The notes under the pieces are model-generated. The model was not told where the DNA came from. It ran no database searches and worked only from the letters and a program-made list of their open reading frames with translations. Of a stretch of DNA of 64,000 nt, positions 46,404 to 54,643 are shown piece after piece. Position numbers and translations under genes: made by a program. The stretch is from Rhizobium sp. PP-CC-3A-592 (GTDB lineage: Bacteria; Pseudomonadota; Alphaproteobacteria; Rhizobiales; Rhizobiaceae): the NCBI RefSeq assembly GCF_003217095.1, contig NZ_QJSR01000003.1, positions 181,375-245,374 of the forward strand. The letters are read 5' to 3'. How positions within the stretch are numbered: the first letter of the stretch is position 1; each line of letters begins with the position of its first letter.

Positions 46404-47492
46404 TCAAGCCCTCCCGTTGGCGAGCGACGGATCGGAGACCCGCCAGCTGTCGGCGTAGATGTTGACGGCTGCGGGATCGAAAGTGATGCGCGGCTCCGAC
46501 GGAATTTCGCCGTTCTCACTAACGACGATCGCCATTGGCCGGTCGGCAAACAGTGCACGCACGATCTTGTGGCGGCCGATATCCTCGACCTTGGAGATCG
46601 TCACCGGCATGCCCTCGCGGCCGAGCCGCACGAACTCCGGACGAATGCCGAGTTCGACCTTGGCGCCGCTGGCGATCTCGGGCTTGAAGCCGAGTGCCAC
46701 CTGTCCGCCACCAAGATCGGCAGTCGTTCCGTCGATGCGGGCCGGAATGACGTTCATGCCTGGCGAGCCGATGAAGTAGCCGACGAAGGTATGCCGCGGC
46801 CGCTCGAACAGTTCCGCCGGCGTGCCGATCTGCACGATCTCGCCGTCATACATCACCACCACCTTGTCGGCGAAGGTCAGCGCTTCCGTCTGGTCGTGCG
46901 TCACATAGACCATGGTGAAGCCGAACTGCTTGTGCAGCCGCTTCAGCTGCGAGCGCAGCACCCACTTCATGTGCGGATCGATGACGGTCAGCGGCTCGTC
47001 GAACAGGATGGCGCTGACATCGTTGCGCACGAGGCCGCGGCCGAGCGAGATCTTCTGCTTCTGGTCGGCCGTCAGACCGCGCGCGGTCTTCTTCGCCCAG
47101 GAAGACAGATCGATCATCTCGAGGATTTCCTTGACCCGCCGATCGACCTCGGCTTCCGGAACGCGGCGATTGCGCAGGGGGAAGGCGAGATTGTCGTAGA
47201 CGGTCATCGTGTCGTAGATCACCGGAAACTGGAACACCTGCGCGATGTTGCGGTCCTGCGTCGGTAGATTGGTGACGTCGCGACCATCGAACAGGATGCG
47301 ACCTTCCGACGGCGAAACGAGACCGGAGATGATGTTGAGCAGCGTGGTCTTGCCGCAGCCGGAGGGCCCGAGCAGCGCATAGGCGCCGCCATCGTCCCAA
47401 TCGTGATGGACTTCCTTCAGCGAGTAGTCGGCCGGCGATTTCGGATTCGGGCCGTAGGCGTGGCGGATATGGTCGAGGCTGATGCGGGCCAT
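46404..47492 (-). CDS. glpT: Glycerol ABC transporter ATP-binding protein 2
   Basis: 362-residue ATPase. Walker A GPSGCGKTT, Q-loop QVFQFPVIYDTMTVYDN, Walker B SAILFDEPLTVIDPHMK and H-loop YVTHDQTEAL are normal. The signature motif is degenerate: LTADQKQKISLGRGL in place of LSGGQ. Its partner glpS keeps LSGGQ, so the heterodimer should have one canonical and one altered site. Name as in rhizobia; unrelated to the E. coli antiporter GlpT. Confidence 0.93.
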   Translation of the reverse strand: MARISLDHIRHAYGPNPKSPADYSLKEVHHDWDDGGAYALLGPSGCGKTTLLNIISGLVSPSEGRILFDGRDVTNLPTQDRNIAQVFQFPVIYDTMTVYDNLAFPLRNRRVPEAEVDRRVKEILEMIDLSSWAKKTARGLTADQKQKISLGRGLVRNDVSAILFDEPLTVIDPHMKWVLRSQLKRLHKQFGFTMVYVTHDQTEALTFADKVVVMYDGEIVQIGTPAELFERPRHTFVGYFIGSPGMNVIPARIDGTTADLGGGQVALGFKPEIASGAKVELGIRPEFVRLGREGMPVTISKVEDIGRHKIVRALFADRPMAIVVSENGEIPSEPRITFDPAAVNIYADSWRVSDPSLANGRA

Positions 47493-47502
47493 GTCTGTCT
47501 CC

Positions 47503-48585
47503 TCACGCCGCTCTGTCGAGACGGCCGGCGATGGCGCGTCCGTCGGTGGAAAAGGCCATGAGATGGCGGGTATCGAGCGCGAGATTCACGCGCGTGTCCG
47601 GCTCGATATTGCGGATGCCGGGCTCCAGCATGACCCAGCGTGCGCCGGCGCTCTCCACATGCACGAAGCTTTCCGAACCGGCGATCTCGCTGATGATGAT
47701 CCGCGCCGGAAGCACGGCCGCCGCGTCCGAGGTGCCGTCGAGCGACAGGTGGTAGGGATGGAACCCGATGATGCAGGGACCGTCGGCGATGTCGGCGAGA
47801 TGAGCGGGAACGAACAGAAGCGGCGCGCCGTCTTGCAGGAAGCTGCCACCGGACTTCACCACGGCCAGTGTGTTGAGCGGCGGATCGGCAAAGGTCTTGG
47901 CCGTGACGAGATCGACTGGCCGGCGGTAGACGTCGATGGTCGAGCCGAACTGGCTGATGCTGCCGTGATGCATGGTCGCGGTATGGCCGCCGAGCAGCAG
48001 GGCTTCGCCCGGCTCGGTCGTCGCGTAGACGAAGATGGCGCCGGAGGCTGCGAAGATCTTCGGCAGTTCCTCGCGCAGTTCCTCGCGCAGCTTGTAGTCG
48101 AGGTTGGCGAGCGGCTCGTCGAGCAGCACGAGGCTTGCATTCTTGACGATCGCACGCGCCAGCGCCGTACGCTGCTGCTGGCCGCCCGAGAGATTGAGCG
48201 GCGTCCGGGCGAGATAGGGCGTCAGCTTCATCAGCTCGGCCGCTTGTTTCACCTCGCGGTCGATGGTGGCGGCATCCTTGCCGGCGATCCGCATCGGCGA
48301 GGCGATGTTCTCATAGACCGTCATGGCGGGATAGTTGATGAACTGCTGGTAGACCATGGCGACCGAGCGATCCTGCACGCGAACGCCGGTCACGTCCTTG
48401 CCATCGAAACGGATCGTGCCGGATGTCGGCTTGTCGAGGCCGGCCATTAGCCGCATTAGCGAGGTCTTGCCCGACAAGGTCGGTCCGAGCAGGACGTTCA
48501 GCGAACCGCGCTGCAGGACGAGGTTCGTCGGATGGATATGCGTATCCGCTCCTACGACCTTTGTGATGTTCGTCAGTTCCAGCAT
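47503..48585 (-). CDS. glpS: Glycerol ABC transporter ATP-binding protein 1
   Basis: 360-residue ATPase, first transporter gene after glpD. Walker A is altered: GPTLSGKTSLMRLMAG. Other motifs are MVYQQFINYPAMTVYEN, LNLSGGQQQRTALARAI, SLVLLDEPLANLDYK and, in place of the normal H-loop, FVYATTEPGEALLLG, where the switch His is missing. So the two ATPases are complementary: this one has the canonical signature but no H-loop His, while glpT has the His but a degenerate signature. A TOBE domain closes the protein. Confidence 0.93.
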   Translation of the reverse strand: MLELTNITKVVGADTHIHPTNLVLQRGSLNVLLGPTLSGKTSLMRLMAGLDKPTSGTIRFDGKDVTGVRVQDRSVAMVYQQFINYPAMTVYENIASPMRIAGKDAATIDREVKQAAELMKLTPYLARTPLNLSGGQQQRTALARAIVKNASLVLLDEPLANLDYKLREELREELPKIFAASGAIFVYATTEPGEALLLGGHTATMHHGSISQFGSTIDVYRRPVDLVTAKTFADPPLNTLAVVKSGGSFLQDGAPLLFVPAHLADIADGPCIIGFHPYHLSLDGTSDAAAVLPARIIISEIAGSESFVHVESAGARWVMLEPGIRNIEPDTRVNLALDTRHLMAFSTDGRAIAGRLDRAA

Positions 48586-48627
48586 GTCTTTCCTCCCAGC
48601 CCGCGGCGCTCCCTCCTTGGAGCAGCC

Positions 48628-50148
48628 TCAGGCGACGCAGCGCGCCGTCAAATTCTGCATGTCATCCGCGAGCGCGCTCGCCTCGGTTCCCGAAAGGTTC
48701 AGTCCGAGCTTCGTGCGGCGCCAGAGAATATCCTCCGCCGTGCGCGCCCACTCCTGTTCGATCAGATAGCAAACCTCGGCTTCGTAGAGATCCGCCCCGT
48801 AATGCCGCCCGAGCCCCTCGATCGTCTGCGCATCGCCAACGATCTTCCCGGAGAGCGTTCCGTAGAGCCGGACCAGCCGCCGTGCATGGCGATCGCTGAG
48901 AAACCCGAAGCGGTTTTTCAGTGCAGCCACCTCGGCCTCGTAGCCCGTCGGCGCGAAGTCGCCGCCCGGCAGCGTGCTTTTGGCCGTCCAGGGCGTGCCC
49001 TTGCTGCCGATCGCTTCGCCGATCTTTTCCAGCGCATGCTCCGCAAGACGGCGATAGGTCGTGAGCTTGCCGCCGAAGACATTGAGCAGCGGCGCCGCAC
49101 CATCATCCGCCTCGACCTTCAGCACATAGTCGCGGGTCGCCTCCTGCGCCTTCGATGCACCGTCGTCGAACAGCGGCCGCACGCCCGAATAGCTCCAGAC
49201 GATATCCTCGCGTCGCACAGCTTCAGCGAAATATTCGCTGGCTGCCTTGCAGAGATAATCCGTCTCCGCATCCGTGATGCGAATGTCCTTGGGGTCGCCG
49301 GTAAAATCTTGGTCCGTCGTGCCGATCAGCGTGAAATCGCGCTCGTAGGGAATGGCGAAAATGATGCGACCATCCGGGTTCTGGAAGAAGTAGGCCCTGG
49401 GATCGTTGAACTTCTGGCGGATGACGATGTGGCTGCCCTGCACGAGGCGGACATTGTGAACCTGATTCTTGCCGACCGCATTGGAGAGCACGCGGTCAAC
49501 CCAGGGACCCGCCGCATTGACCAGCATCCGCGCCGTGACGCGCCGAACCGGGCCACCCTTGCCTTCCTGAATATCGACCGCCCACAGCTTGTCCTCGCGC
49601 CGGGCCGAAACGACGCGGCTGCGCGAGAGGATCTCCGCACCGCGATTTGCAGCGTCGCGGGCGTTGAGCACCACGAGGCGCGCATCGTCCACCCAGCCAT
49701 CCGAATATTCGAAGGCCTTGGTGAAGAGCGGCTTCAGCGGCTTGCCGGCGGGATCGCGCCGCATGTCGAGCGTCTTCGTCGCCGGCAGAAGCTTGCGGCC
49801 GCCGATATGGTCATAAAGGAACAGGCCGAGGCGAATGAGCCAGGCAGGACGAATGCCGCCCTTGTGAAATGGCAGGACGAAGCGCATCGGCCAGATAATG
49901 TGCGGCGCCATAGCCCAGAGCACTTCGCGCTCCATCAGCGATTCCCGAACCAGCCGGAACTCGTAATGCTCGAGGTAGCGCAGGCCGCCATGAATGAGCT
50001 TGGTCGCGCCGGACGATGTGCCCGAAGCAAAATCATTCATCTCGGCAAGGCCGACCGAGTATCCGCGGCCGATGGCATCGCGTGCGATGCCACAGCCATT
50101 GATCCCGCCACCTATGACGAAGATATCGAAAGGTTCCTGCCCAGTCAT
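48628..50148 (-). CDS. glpD: Aerobic glycerol-3-phosphate dehydrogenase
   Basis: 506-residue FAD enzyme at the inner membrane that oxidises sn-glycerol-3-phosphate to dihydroxyacetone phosphate and passes electrons to quinone. The FAD loop is DIFVIGGGINGCGIARDAIG. The GlpD signature ATKLIHGGLRYLEHYEFRLV (in part: KLIHGGLRYLEHYEF) and VFGGKLTTYRRLAEHALEKI (in part: GGKLTTYRRLAEHA) are present. The ATG at 50148 has AAAGGGG upstream; a GTG three codons earlier is an alternative. It is first in the operon with the glycerol importer, and the upstream region holds repeated TTTCG-like motifs suited to GlpR. Confidence 0.97.
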   Translation of the reverse strand: MTGQEPFDIFVIGGGINGCGIARDAIGRGYSVGLAEMNDFASGTSSGATKLIHGGLRYLEHYEFRLVRESLMEREVLWAMAPHIIWPMRFVLPFHKGGIRPAWLIRLGLFLYDHIGGRKLLPATKTLDMRRDPAGKPLKPLFTKAFEYSDGWVDDARLVVLNARDAANRGAEILSRSRVVSARREDKLWAVDIQEGKGGPVRRVTARMLVNAAGPWVDRVLSNAVGKNQVHNVRLVQGSHIVIRQKFNDPRAYFFQNPDGRIIFAIPYERDFTLIGTTDQDFTGDPKDIRITDAETDYLCKAASEYFAEAVRREDIVWSYSGVRPLFDDGASKAQEATRDYVLKVEADDGAAPLLNVFGGKLTTYRRLAEHALEKIGEAIGSKGTPWTAKSTLPGGDFAPTGYEAEVAALKNRFGFLSDRHARRLVRLYGTLSGKIVGDAQTIEGLGRHYGADLYEAEVCYLIEQEWARTAEDILWRRTKLGLNLSGTEASALADDMQNLTARCVA

Positions 50149-50205
50149 GTTCCCCACCCCTTTCGCAATGCAGCATAAATGCGCATCTGCGAAACACGGA
50201 CATCT

Positions 50206-50237
50206 AAAGCGAAATTAAAACGAATGTCAAATGAAAG
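50206..50237 (-). promoter_or_regulatory. Candidate GlpR operator before glpD
   Basis: Three degenerate copies of an AAANCGAAA/TTTCGNTTT motif at roughly 11-bp steps on the plus strand: AAAGCGAAA (50206), AAAACGAA (50217) and AAATGAAAG (50229). They lie 60-90 bases upstream of glpD in its promoter. They resemble the arms of the perfect inverted repeat before glpR. DeoR-family repressors commonly bind such repeats; binding is inferred. Confidence 0.5.
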
Positions 50238-50272
50238 CACATATAAAATATCGCTTGATAACCGAAAAGGGA

Positions 50273-51034
50273 TCAAGCGGTCTCCATCAGCTCCACATTA
50301 TGCTCACGGCAGATGGCGCGAATGCTTTCAGACGGACAGCGATCGGTGATGAACGAATCGACCTGGGAGATGTGGCCGATACGAACCGGTGCCGTGCGAT
50401 CGAACTTGGACGAATCCGAGACGAGAATGACATGGCGGGCATTGGCGATAATCGCCTGGGCAACCTTGACCTCGCGAAAATCATAGTCGAGCAAGGCCCC
50501 GTCCTCATCAATCGCGGAGACGCCGATGATGGCGAAATCGACCTTGAACTGGCGGATGAAATCGACCGCCGCTTCCCCGACGATGCCGCCATCGGACCCA
50601 CGCACGACGCCACCGGCAATCACGACCTCGATCTGCGGATAGACCCGTAAGCGATTGGCAACGTTAATATTGTTGGTGATCACCATCAGCGATTTATGAT
50701 CGACAAGCGCGTCGCCTACCGTTTCCGTTGTGGTGCCGATATTGATGAAGAGAGAGGCATTGTCCGGAATGAGCGCAGCGGCGGCACGGCCGATCGCCTG
50801 CTTTTCCAGGGCAGCCATGGAGCGGCGCTCTTCATATTCGACATTCTCGTTGCCGCGCGGAATGACGGCTCCGCCATGAATGCGGTTGAGCGCGCGCGCG
50901 TCGCAAAGGTCGTTCAGGTCCTTGCGGATCGTCTGCGGGGAAACAGAGAAACGGAGCGCGAGGTCCTCGACCAGCACACGGCCTTGTTCGCGCGCGATCG
51001 ATATGATCTCGCTCTGACGCGATGATAGCAGCAC
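50273..51034 (-). CDS. glpR: DeoR-family glycerol-3-phosphate regulon repressor
   Basis: 253-residue regulator. The N-terminal HTH (about 4-58) reads SRQSEIISIAREQGRVLVED and RFSVSPQTIRKDLNDLCDA, and the sensor domain contains LFINIGTTTETVG, VITNNINVANRL, IAGGVVRGSDGGIVGEAAVD (in part: GGVVRGSDGGIVG) and ILVSDSSKFDR. The start is a GTG at 51034 with GGGAGG six bases upstream. A perfect 13-bp inverted repeat abuts that site. In this cluster glpR lies upstream of glpD on the same strand rather than divergent from it. Glycerol-3-phosphate is the expected inducer. Confidence 0.93.
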   Translation of the reverse strand: MLLSSRQSEIISIAREQGRVLVEDLALRFSVSPQTIRKDLNDLCDARALNRIHGGAVIPRGNENVEYEERRSMAALEKQAIGRAAAALIPDNASLFINIGTTTETVGDALVDHKSLMVITNNINVANRLRVYPQIEVVIAGGVVRGSDGGIVGEAAVDFIRQFKVDFAIIGVSAIDEDGALLDYDFREVKVAQAIIANARHVILVSDSSKFDRTAPVRIGHISQVDSFITDRCPSESIRAICREHNVELMETA

Positions 51035-51043
51035 GACGACCTC

Positions 51044-51080
51044 CCTTTCGTTTTCTTCAATCTAGGCAGAAAACGAAAGG
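51044..51080. promoter_or_regulatory. Perfect 13-bp inverted repeat upstream of glpR
   Basis: CCTTTCGTTTTCT (51044-51056) and AGAAAACGAAAGG (51068-51080) around an 11-bp spacer, in the 59 bases between rbsK stop and glpR start. The arm core TTTCGTTTT is repeated in degenerate form before glpD. This is probably the GlpR autoregulatory operator. As RNA the repeat would form a stem ending at the glpR Shine-Dalgarno, so a translational effect is also possible. Confidence 0.65.
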
Positions 51081-51093
51081 AGCACAATCGACC

Positions 51094-52020
51094 TTAGTGC
51101 GTTGTTGCGAGAACGGCCTCGATCTCCGCCACCGAGGGCATGGCAGGCGCCGTTCCGCGCCGTGTCACGGAGATGCCGGCCGTCGCGCAGCCGAATCGGA
51201 CGGCCTCCAACGGATCTCGCCCGGCGGAAAGGGCCGCGGAGAAGCCGCCGACGAAAGCATCGCCCGCCCCTGTCGTGTCGATCACCGGCCCGACGCTGAA
51301 AACCGGCAGATGATCGGACTGCCCCGATGTGTGCAGAAGGACGCCACGACCGCCCAGCGTGATGACGGCCGCGCCGGCGCCGCGCTTCAAAAGGACATCC
51401 CCAGCACGGCGCGCATCGTCGAGCGTCTCGATACCAAAGCCGACGAGGGCCGCCGCCTCGGTTTCGTTGGGGATGATGTAGTCGCTCAAACCGTAGAGCA
51501 TGTCGGGGAAGGTTTCGGCCGGTGCGGGATTGAACACTGTGACGACGCCGGCATTTCGTGCGATTTCAAGCGCTCGCTGCGCGGCCGCCACCGGCTGTTC
51601 CAGTTGGGTGACGAAGATGGCGGACTGCTCGATGGTTGCGCGGGCCGCCTCGACATCCTCCACGCCGATCGTGCCGGCCGCGCCGGGATAGACGATGATG
51701 GCGTTGTCGCCATTGTTTTCGTTGACATAGATGAACGCTGCGCCCGTCGGCTCCGTATCCATGACGGTCAGAACCGGCGTGACGCCGGCATCCGCGTAGG
51801 TTTTCTGCGCGAGATCGCCGAACGTGTCCCGACCGATCTTCGTTATGAAGGAGACGGCAGCACCGGCGCGCGCCGCGGCGACCGCCTGGTTGGAACCCTT
51901 GCCGCCCGGCCCGACCGCAAACCCACTGCCACGAATCGTCTCGCCGACCACCGGCATGCGCGCTGCGAGATAGGCCGTGTCGGCCACGAAAATTCCAAGA
52001 ATGGATACGCCGTTCTTCAC
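51094..52020 (-). CDS. rbsK: Ribokinase-family (PfkB) sugar kinase
   Basis: 308-residue kinase. The N-terminal GGKGSNQAVAAARAGA motif, the hinge DTEPTGAAFIYVNENNGDNAI (in part: YVNENNGDNAI), and the ATP/anion-hole DTTGAGDAFVGGFSAAL near the C-terminus are those of ribokinase. The start is a GTG at 52020 with GAGGAG eight bases upstream; no ATG fits. It precedes glpR on the same strand, so rbsK and glpR may be co-transcribed. No ribose transporter is nearby. Ribokinase is the best assignment, but another PfkB substrate cannot be excluded. Confidence 0.85.
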   Translation of the reverse strand: MKNGVSILGIFVADTAYLAARMPVVGETIRGSGFAVGPGGKGSNQAVAAARAGAAVSFITKIGRDTFGDLAQKTYADAGVTPVLTVMDTEPTGAAFIYVNENNGDNAIIVYPGAAGTIGVEDVEAARATIEQSAIFVTQLEQPVAAAQRALEIARNAGVVTVFNPAPAETFPDMLYGLSDYIIPNETEAAALVGFGIETLDDARRAGDVLLKRGAGAAVITLGGRGVLLHTSGQSDHLPVFSVGPVIDTTGAGDAFVGGFSAALSAGRDPLEAVRFGCATAGISVTRRGTAPAMPSVAEIEAVLATTH

Positions 52021-52108
52021 GTCTCTTCTCCTCTCGACCGGCTTCTCCTCCCCGATCACCCGCGCATCGCCTCGCATGCACACAGCCCGTCATCGGCTGC
52101 GGCGCGTC

Positions 52109-52342
52109 TTATCCCTTGTCGTTCATCGCGGCGCGCAGCGTCGCGTTGACCCGCTCCTGCCAGCCGGGACCGCCGGACTGGAAGTGCGCCAACACATCGC
52201 TGTCGATCTTCAGCGTCACCATCTCGCGGGTCTTCGGAACGACCTGGCGTTCCACCGCCGGAGCAACGGGTTTCTTGACGGGCTTGAACAGCGCTTCGGC
52301 TGCATCCTTGGCGCTCATAGGCCGGCGGGGGGTGATCGCCAT
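52109..52342 (-). CDS. BrnA-like antitoxin-type protein, no toxin partner seen
   Basis: 77-residue protein. The C-terminal half, MVTLKIDSDVLAHFQSGGPG followed by WQERVNATLRAAM, matches the ribbon-helix-helix end of BrnA/DUF4415 antitoxins (V-T-L-x-x-D-x-D-V-L...F...G-x-G-W-x-x-R-x-N). The N-terminal half is basic and Pro-rich. The ATG at 52342 has AGGA nine bases upstream. BrnA normally follows brnT in one operon; neither side of this gene shows a BrnT-like reading frame. It may be an orphan DNA-binding protein. Confidence 0.72.
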   Translation of the reverse strand: MAITPRRPMSAKDAAEALFKPVKKPVAPAVERQVVPKTREMVTLKIDSDVLAHFQSGGPGWQERVNATLRAAMNDKG

Positions 52343-52758
52343 CGATCGTATCCTCATGTCGAGTGGAAAATCCAACTCTATCAGCAATTACGATCGCACG
52401 TGACGGAATCCGCGCGGTTTTCGCAGCGTCCACAAGCGAATTTTCAGGCGCGCCATGACGGACATCCAATGCGGCCGGAAAGAGGTTTCCGCGGGGCTTT
52501 CGCCGGTGCATTCTCCAGATTTGCGACAGTATTTGGACGCGTTATCCCCCATGATCCGCCACCTCGGCGCAAGCAGCAGGCCGCAAGCGTTTGACAAACC
52601 ACATTCCGTGCCGTACAACATGCTCATCGATACTTTGTTTGCCGATCGTTTTTTTGCTGCGCTCTGCGCCACGTGATAAAATCCCCTCTCAAAAGTCGAC
52701 AAAAATCTCGCCATGCGTCGTATGGCGAGCAACGAATATTGCACTGAAAGGGTTTGTC
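52343..52758. other. Intergenic region with cold-shock leader hairpin
   Basis: About 415 bases with no supported gene. It must hold the promoter and long 5' leader of the cold-shock gene. A perfect inverted repeat CTCGCCAT (52707-52714) / ATGGCGAG (52722-52729) with a 7-nt loop lies 30 bases before the start codon, and could be a temperature-responsive leader structure (inference). Upstream parts are moderately AT-rich and show nothing else I can name. Confidence 0.45.
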
Positions 52759-52968
52759 ATGACCACAGGCACCGTAAAATGGTTTAACGCTACCAAGGGC
52801 TTCGGCTTCATTCAGCCGGACGACGGCTCGGCCGACGTTTTCGTTCACATCTCGGCCGTCGAACGCGCCGGAATGCGCGAAATCGTCGAAGGCCAGAAGC
52901 TCGGCTTCGAGCTCGAGAAGGACCGCAAGTCGGGCAAGATGTCTGCCGGTTCGCTCCAGGCGGCTTAA
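52759..52968 (+). CDS. Cold-shock domain protein (CspA family)
   Basis: 69-residue single cold-shock domain that binds single-stranded RNA/DNA. RNP1 is KGFGFIQP and RNP2 is VFVHISAV, after [14 protein letters not shown], all typical of CspA proteins in alphaproteobacteria. AAAGGG lies upstream of the ATG at 52759. An intrinsic terminator follows 54 bases after the stop, so the gene is monocistronic. Members act as RNA chaperones in cold or stationary phase. Confidence 0.97.
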   Translation: MTTGTVKWFNATKGFGFIQPDDGSADVFVHISAVERAGMREIVEGQKLGFELEKDRKSGKMSAGSLQAA

Positions 52969-53022
52969 GTCTTTCGCTCCCCTTGACCGCGGATGTACCG
53001 GCATGGGAAGCATGAGATGGTG

Positions 53023-53050
53023 AAAGGTCAGGCGGATGCCTGGCCTTTTT
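53023..53050 (+). terminator. Intrinsic terminator of the cold-shock gene
   Basis: Stem AAAGGTCAGGC / GCCTGGCCTTT (11 pairs, one G-U) with a GGAT loop, directly followed by T residues on the plus strand. A textbook rho-independent terminator. Confidence 0.92.
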
Positions 53051-53264
53051 GCGTCGGCTGACAATCACGATCGGCAGCGTTTGCAGGTTTTGCCGGCGGC
53101 GCACGTTCTTTCGCGCGGCGCGGATTTGAGGCATAATGCGGCGGCAGGTCCGAATGGGCCTGCAAGCTCGCCGACCCACCTTTGGTGGGCTGTTGCGGAT
53201 CCAGCCAGTGCAGAAAGACGCGGCAGCTTCGCTGCCATCGAGAAAGTAGAACAAGGAAGACACG

Positions 53265-53645
53265 TTGAGACACCCGAACGACAATGGCTTCAACGAACGC
53301 CGCAAGACGGCAATCGAAGCCAAGAAGCAGCTCCTCGCAAAATTTGCTGCAGCCCCCAAGCCGACCGATCCTGAAATGCAGGCCCAGCTTGCGGCTCGCG
53401 AAGCGACCGCCAAGGCCCGTGAGGAGCGCCGCGCAGAACGCGAAGCCCTGAAGAAGGCCGAGAACGAACGTCAGATGGCCGAGGCCGCCGAAGCCGCCGC
53501 TGCTGCCGAAGCCAGCGAACGCGCCGAAGCCGAAGCCCGCCAGGCGGAAGTCAACGATCGCGTTGCCCGCGTCGTGGCCGACGAGGCAGCGCGCAAGGCC
53601 GAACGCGACCGTCGTTATGCGGCACGCAAAGCCCGTCAGGGCTGA
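53265..53645 (+). CDS. DUF6481 family coiled-coil protein
   Basis: 126-residue, highly charged protein made almost entirely of Ala/Glu/Arg/Lys helices (EERRAEREALKKAENERQM, AARKAERDRRYAARKARQG), preceded by MRHPNDNGFNERRKTAIEAK. This matches DUF6481, a small conserved family in rhizobia. The start is a TTG at 53265 with AAGGAAG upstream; there is no suitable ATG, and the N-terminus MRxPxDNGFxERR is typical for the family. A small hairpin (GGCAGC-TTC-GCTGCC, 53222-53236) lies in the leader. The function is unknown; the protein could be an RNA- or membrane-associated helical factor. Confidence 0.82.
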   Translation: MRHPNDNGFNERRKTAIEAKKQLLAKFAAAPKPTDPEMQAQLAAREATAKAREERRAEREALKKAENERQMAEAAEAAAAAEASERAEAEARQAEVNDRVARVVADEAARKAERDRRYAARKARQG

Positions 53646-53664
53646 CGCCTACCGGCAATCGGAC

Positions 53665-53689
53665 GATGGCGGTGCATTGCGCCGCCATC
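53665..53689 (+). terminator. Hairpin after the DUF6481 gene
   Basis: Stem GATGGCGGTGC / GCGCCGCCATC (11 pairs, one G-U) with a 3-nt ATT loop, 20 bases past the stop. There is no strong U-tract, but position and stability fit a transcript end. Confidence 0.6.
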
Positions 53690-54076
53690 CCGCAGTTTGC
53701 CAGCTTTCATATGCCGTACCGACGCGCCTCTTCTCTACCTGATCGCTCGCGATTGTTGGAGCCTCATGCAGCGCCCGACCGACGATTTGGCGACAGCGCG
53801 ATGTAAGACGCTCTCAGCTTCGCTGTAATGCTCTCTACCTGCTGCAACATTTTTCCTGACGTCGACACCGATTGAAGGACGTCTGCAGCAGCCTCGACCG
53901 CCGAAGTCCAATGATCGGCGCTGACAAGCGACAGATCGGACGGCGTTTCGCAAGGTCCGCCTGCCGTAGCATTCTCTTTGGCGGGCAACCGCTTGCAGCC
54001 TGCCGTGCCCGTGAGATCGCGAGATCGTGGCCCATATGAATGTGGGAGGGCGCTTATCCCACTTGAAGGACCCGAA
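53690..54076. other. Intergenic region, no firm gene
   Basis: About 390 bases. On the minus strand the stretch 53764-53955 can be read as a helical peptide (including SAVEAAADVLQSVSTSG), but no plausible start codon or ribosome-binding site precedes it. It might be the remains of a small gene. The promoter of the gene at 54077 should lie here. Confidence 0.35.
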
Positions 54077-54370
54077 ATGACCGCTCTGACACTGACGCCG
54101 ACGCAGATCCGCGGATTGAAGCTTGCCAAGGACGGCAATCTCTTCCCGCAGGAGGCCAAGAAGTGGACGCACGAAAACGCCACCATCACCTATGCGAAGA
54201 CCGACCGCTTCAAAGAGCGCCCGCAGAAGATCAAGTTCGTGACGACCACGACGCTCGACGAACTGCGTGGCATGGGCCTGCTGCGCACCATCGAAGCTGA
54301 CAGCGCACCGCTGGAAACGCCGCACGAAATCACGATGGCCGGCAAGATCTGGCTGCTCCAGAACAAATAA
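54077..54370 (+). CDS. Small conserved hypothetical protein
   Basis: 97-residue basic protein, MTALTLTPTQIRGLKLAKDG followed by NLFPQEAKKWTHENATITYA and ending GKIWLLQNK. AAGGA lies seven bases before the ATG at 54077, and codon usage matches neighbours. The layout suggests a small winged-helix-like or nucleic-acid-binding fold (LDELRGMGLLRTIE, ITMAGKIWLLQ), but I do not recognise the family. No hydrophobic segment is present, so it is cytoplasmic. Confidence 0.7.
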   Translation: MTALTLTPTQIRGLKLAKDGNLFPQEAKKWTHENATITYAKTDRFKERPQKIKFVTTTTLDELRGMGLLRTIEADSAPLETPHEITMAGKIWLLQNK

Positions 54371-54643
54371 CCAGACGTTCTGCAACGCTCCGCAGTTGCG
54401 CTCCCCTCGGCGTCTTCTCGGCATCGATGGTTCGCGCGAATCTGTAGACATGACGTTTCTGGAGTCATTTGCGGTATCGTCGCCTGAATGCTCTTCGCGG
54501 ACCGTTCCGGCCTTGCCGACGGACGTCGTTCGTTCATATAGGTAGGACATGCGGCTGACACCGCGCGTCCATCCGATATCGAACCCGAAAACCAGCACCG
54601 AAGGCCCGGACATGATCTCGCTCACGCATCTTCGGACACGGCT

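Noticed and set aside
53764-54189. Minus-strand frame with a helical-looking end
   Set aside because: No plausible start codon or ribosome-binding site near the protein-like part, and its first half runs antisense through the gene at 54077. It could be a remnant but is not supported.
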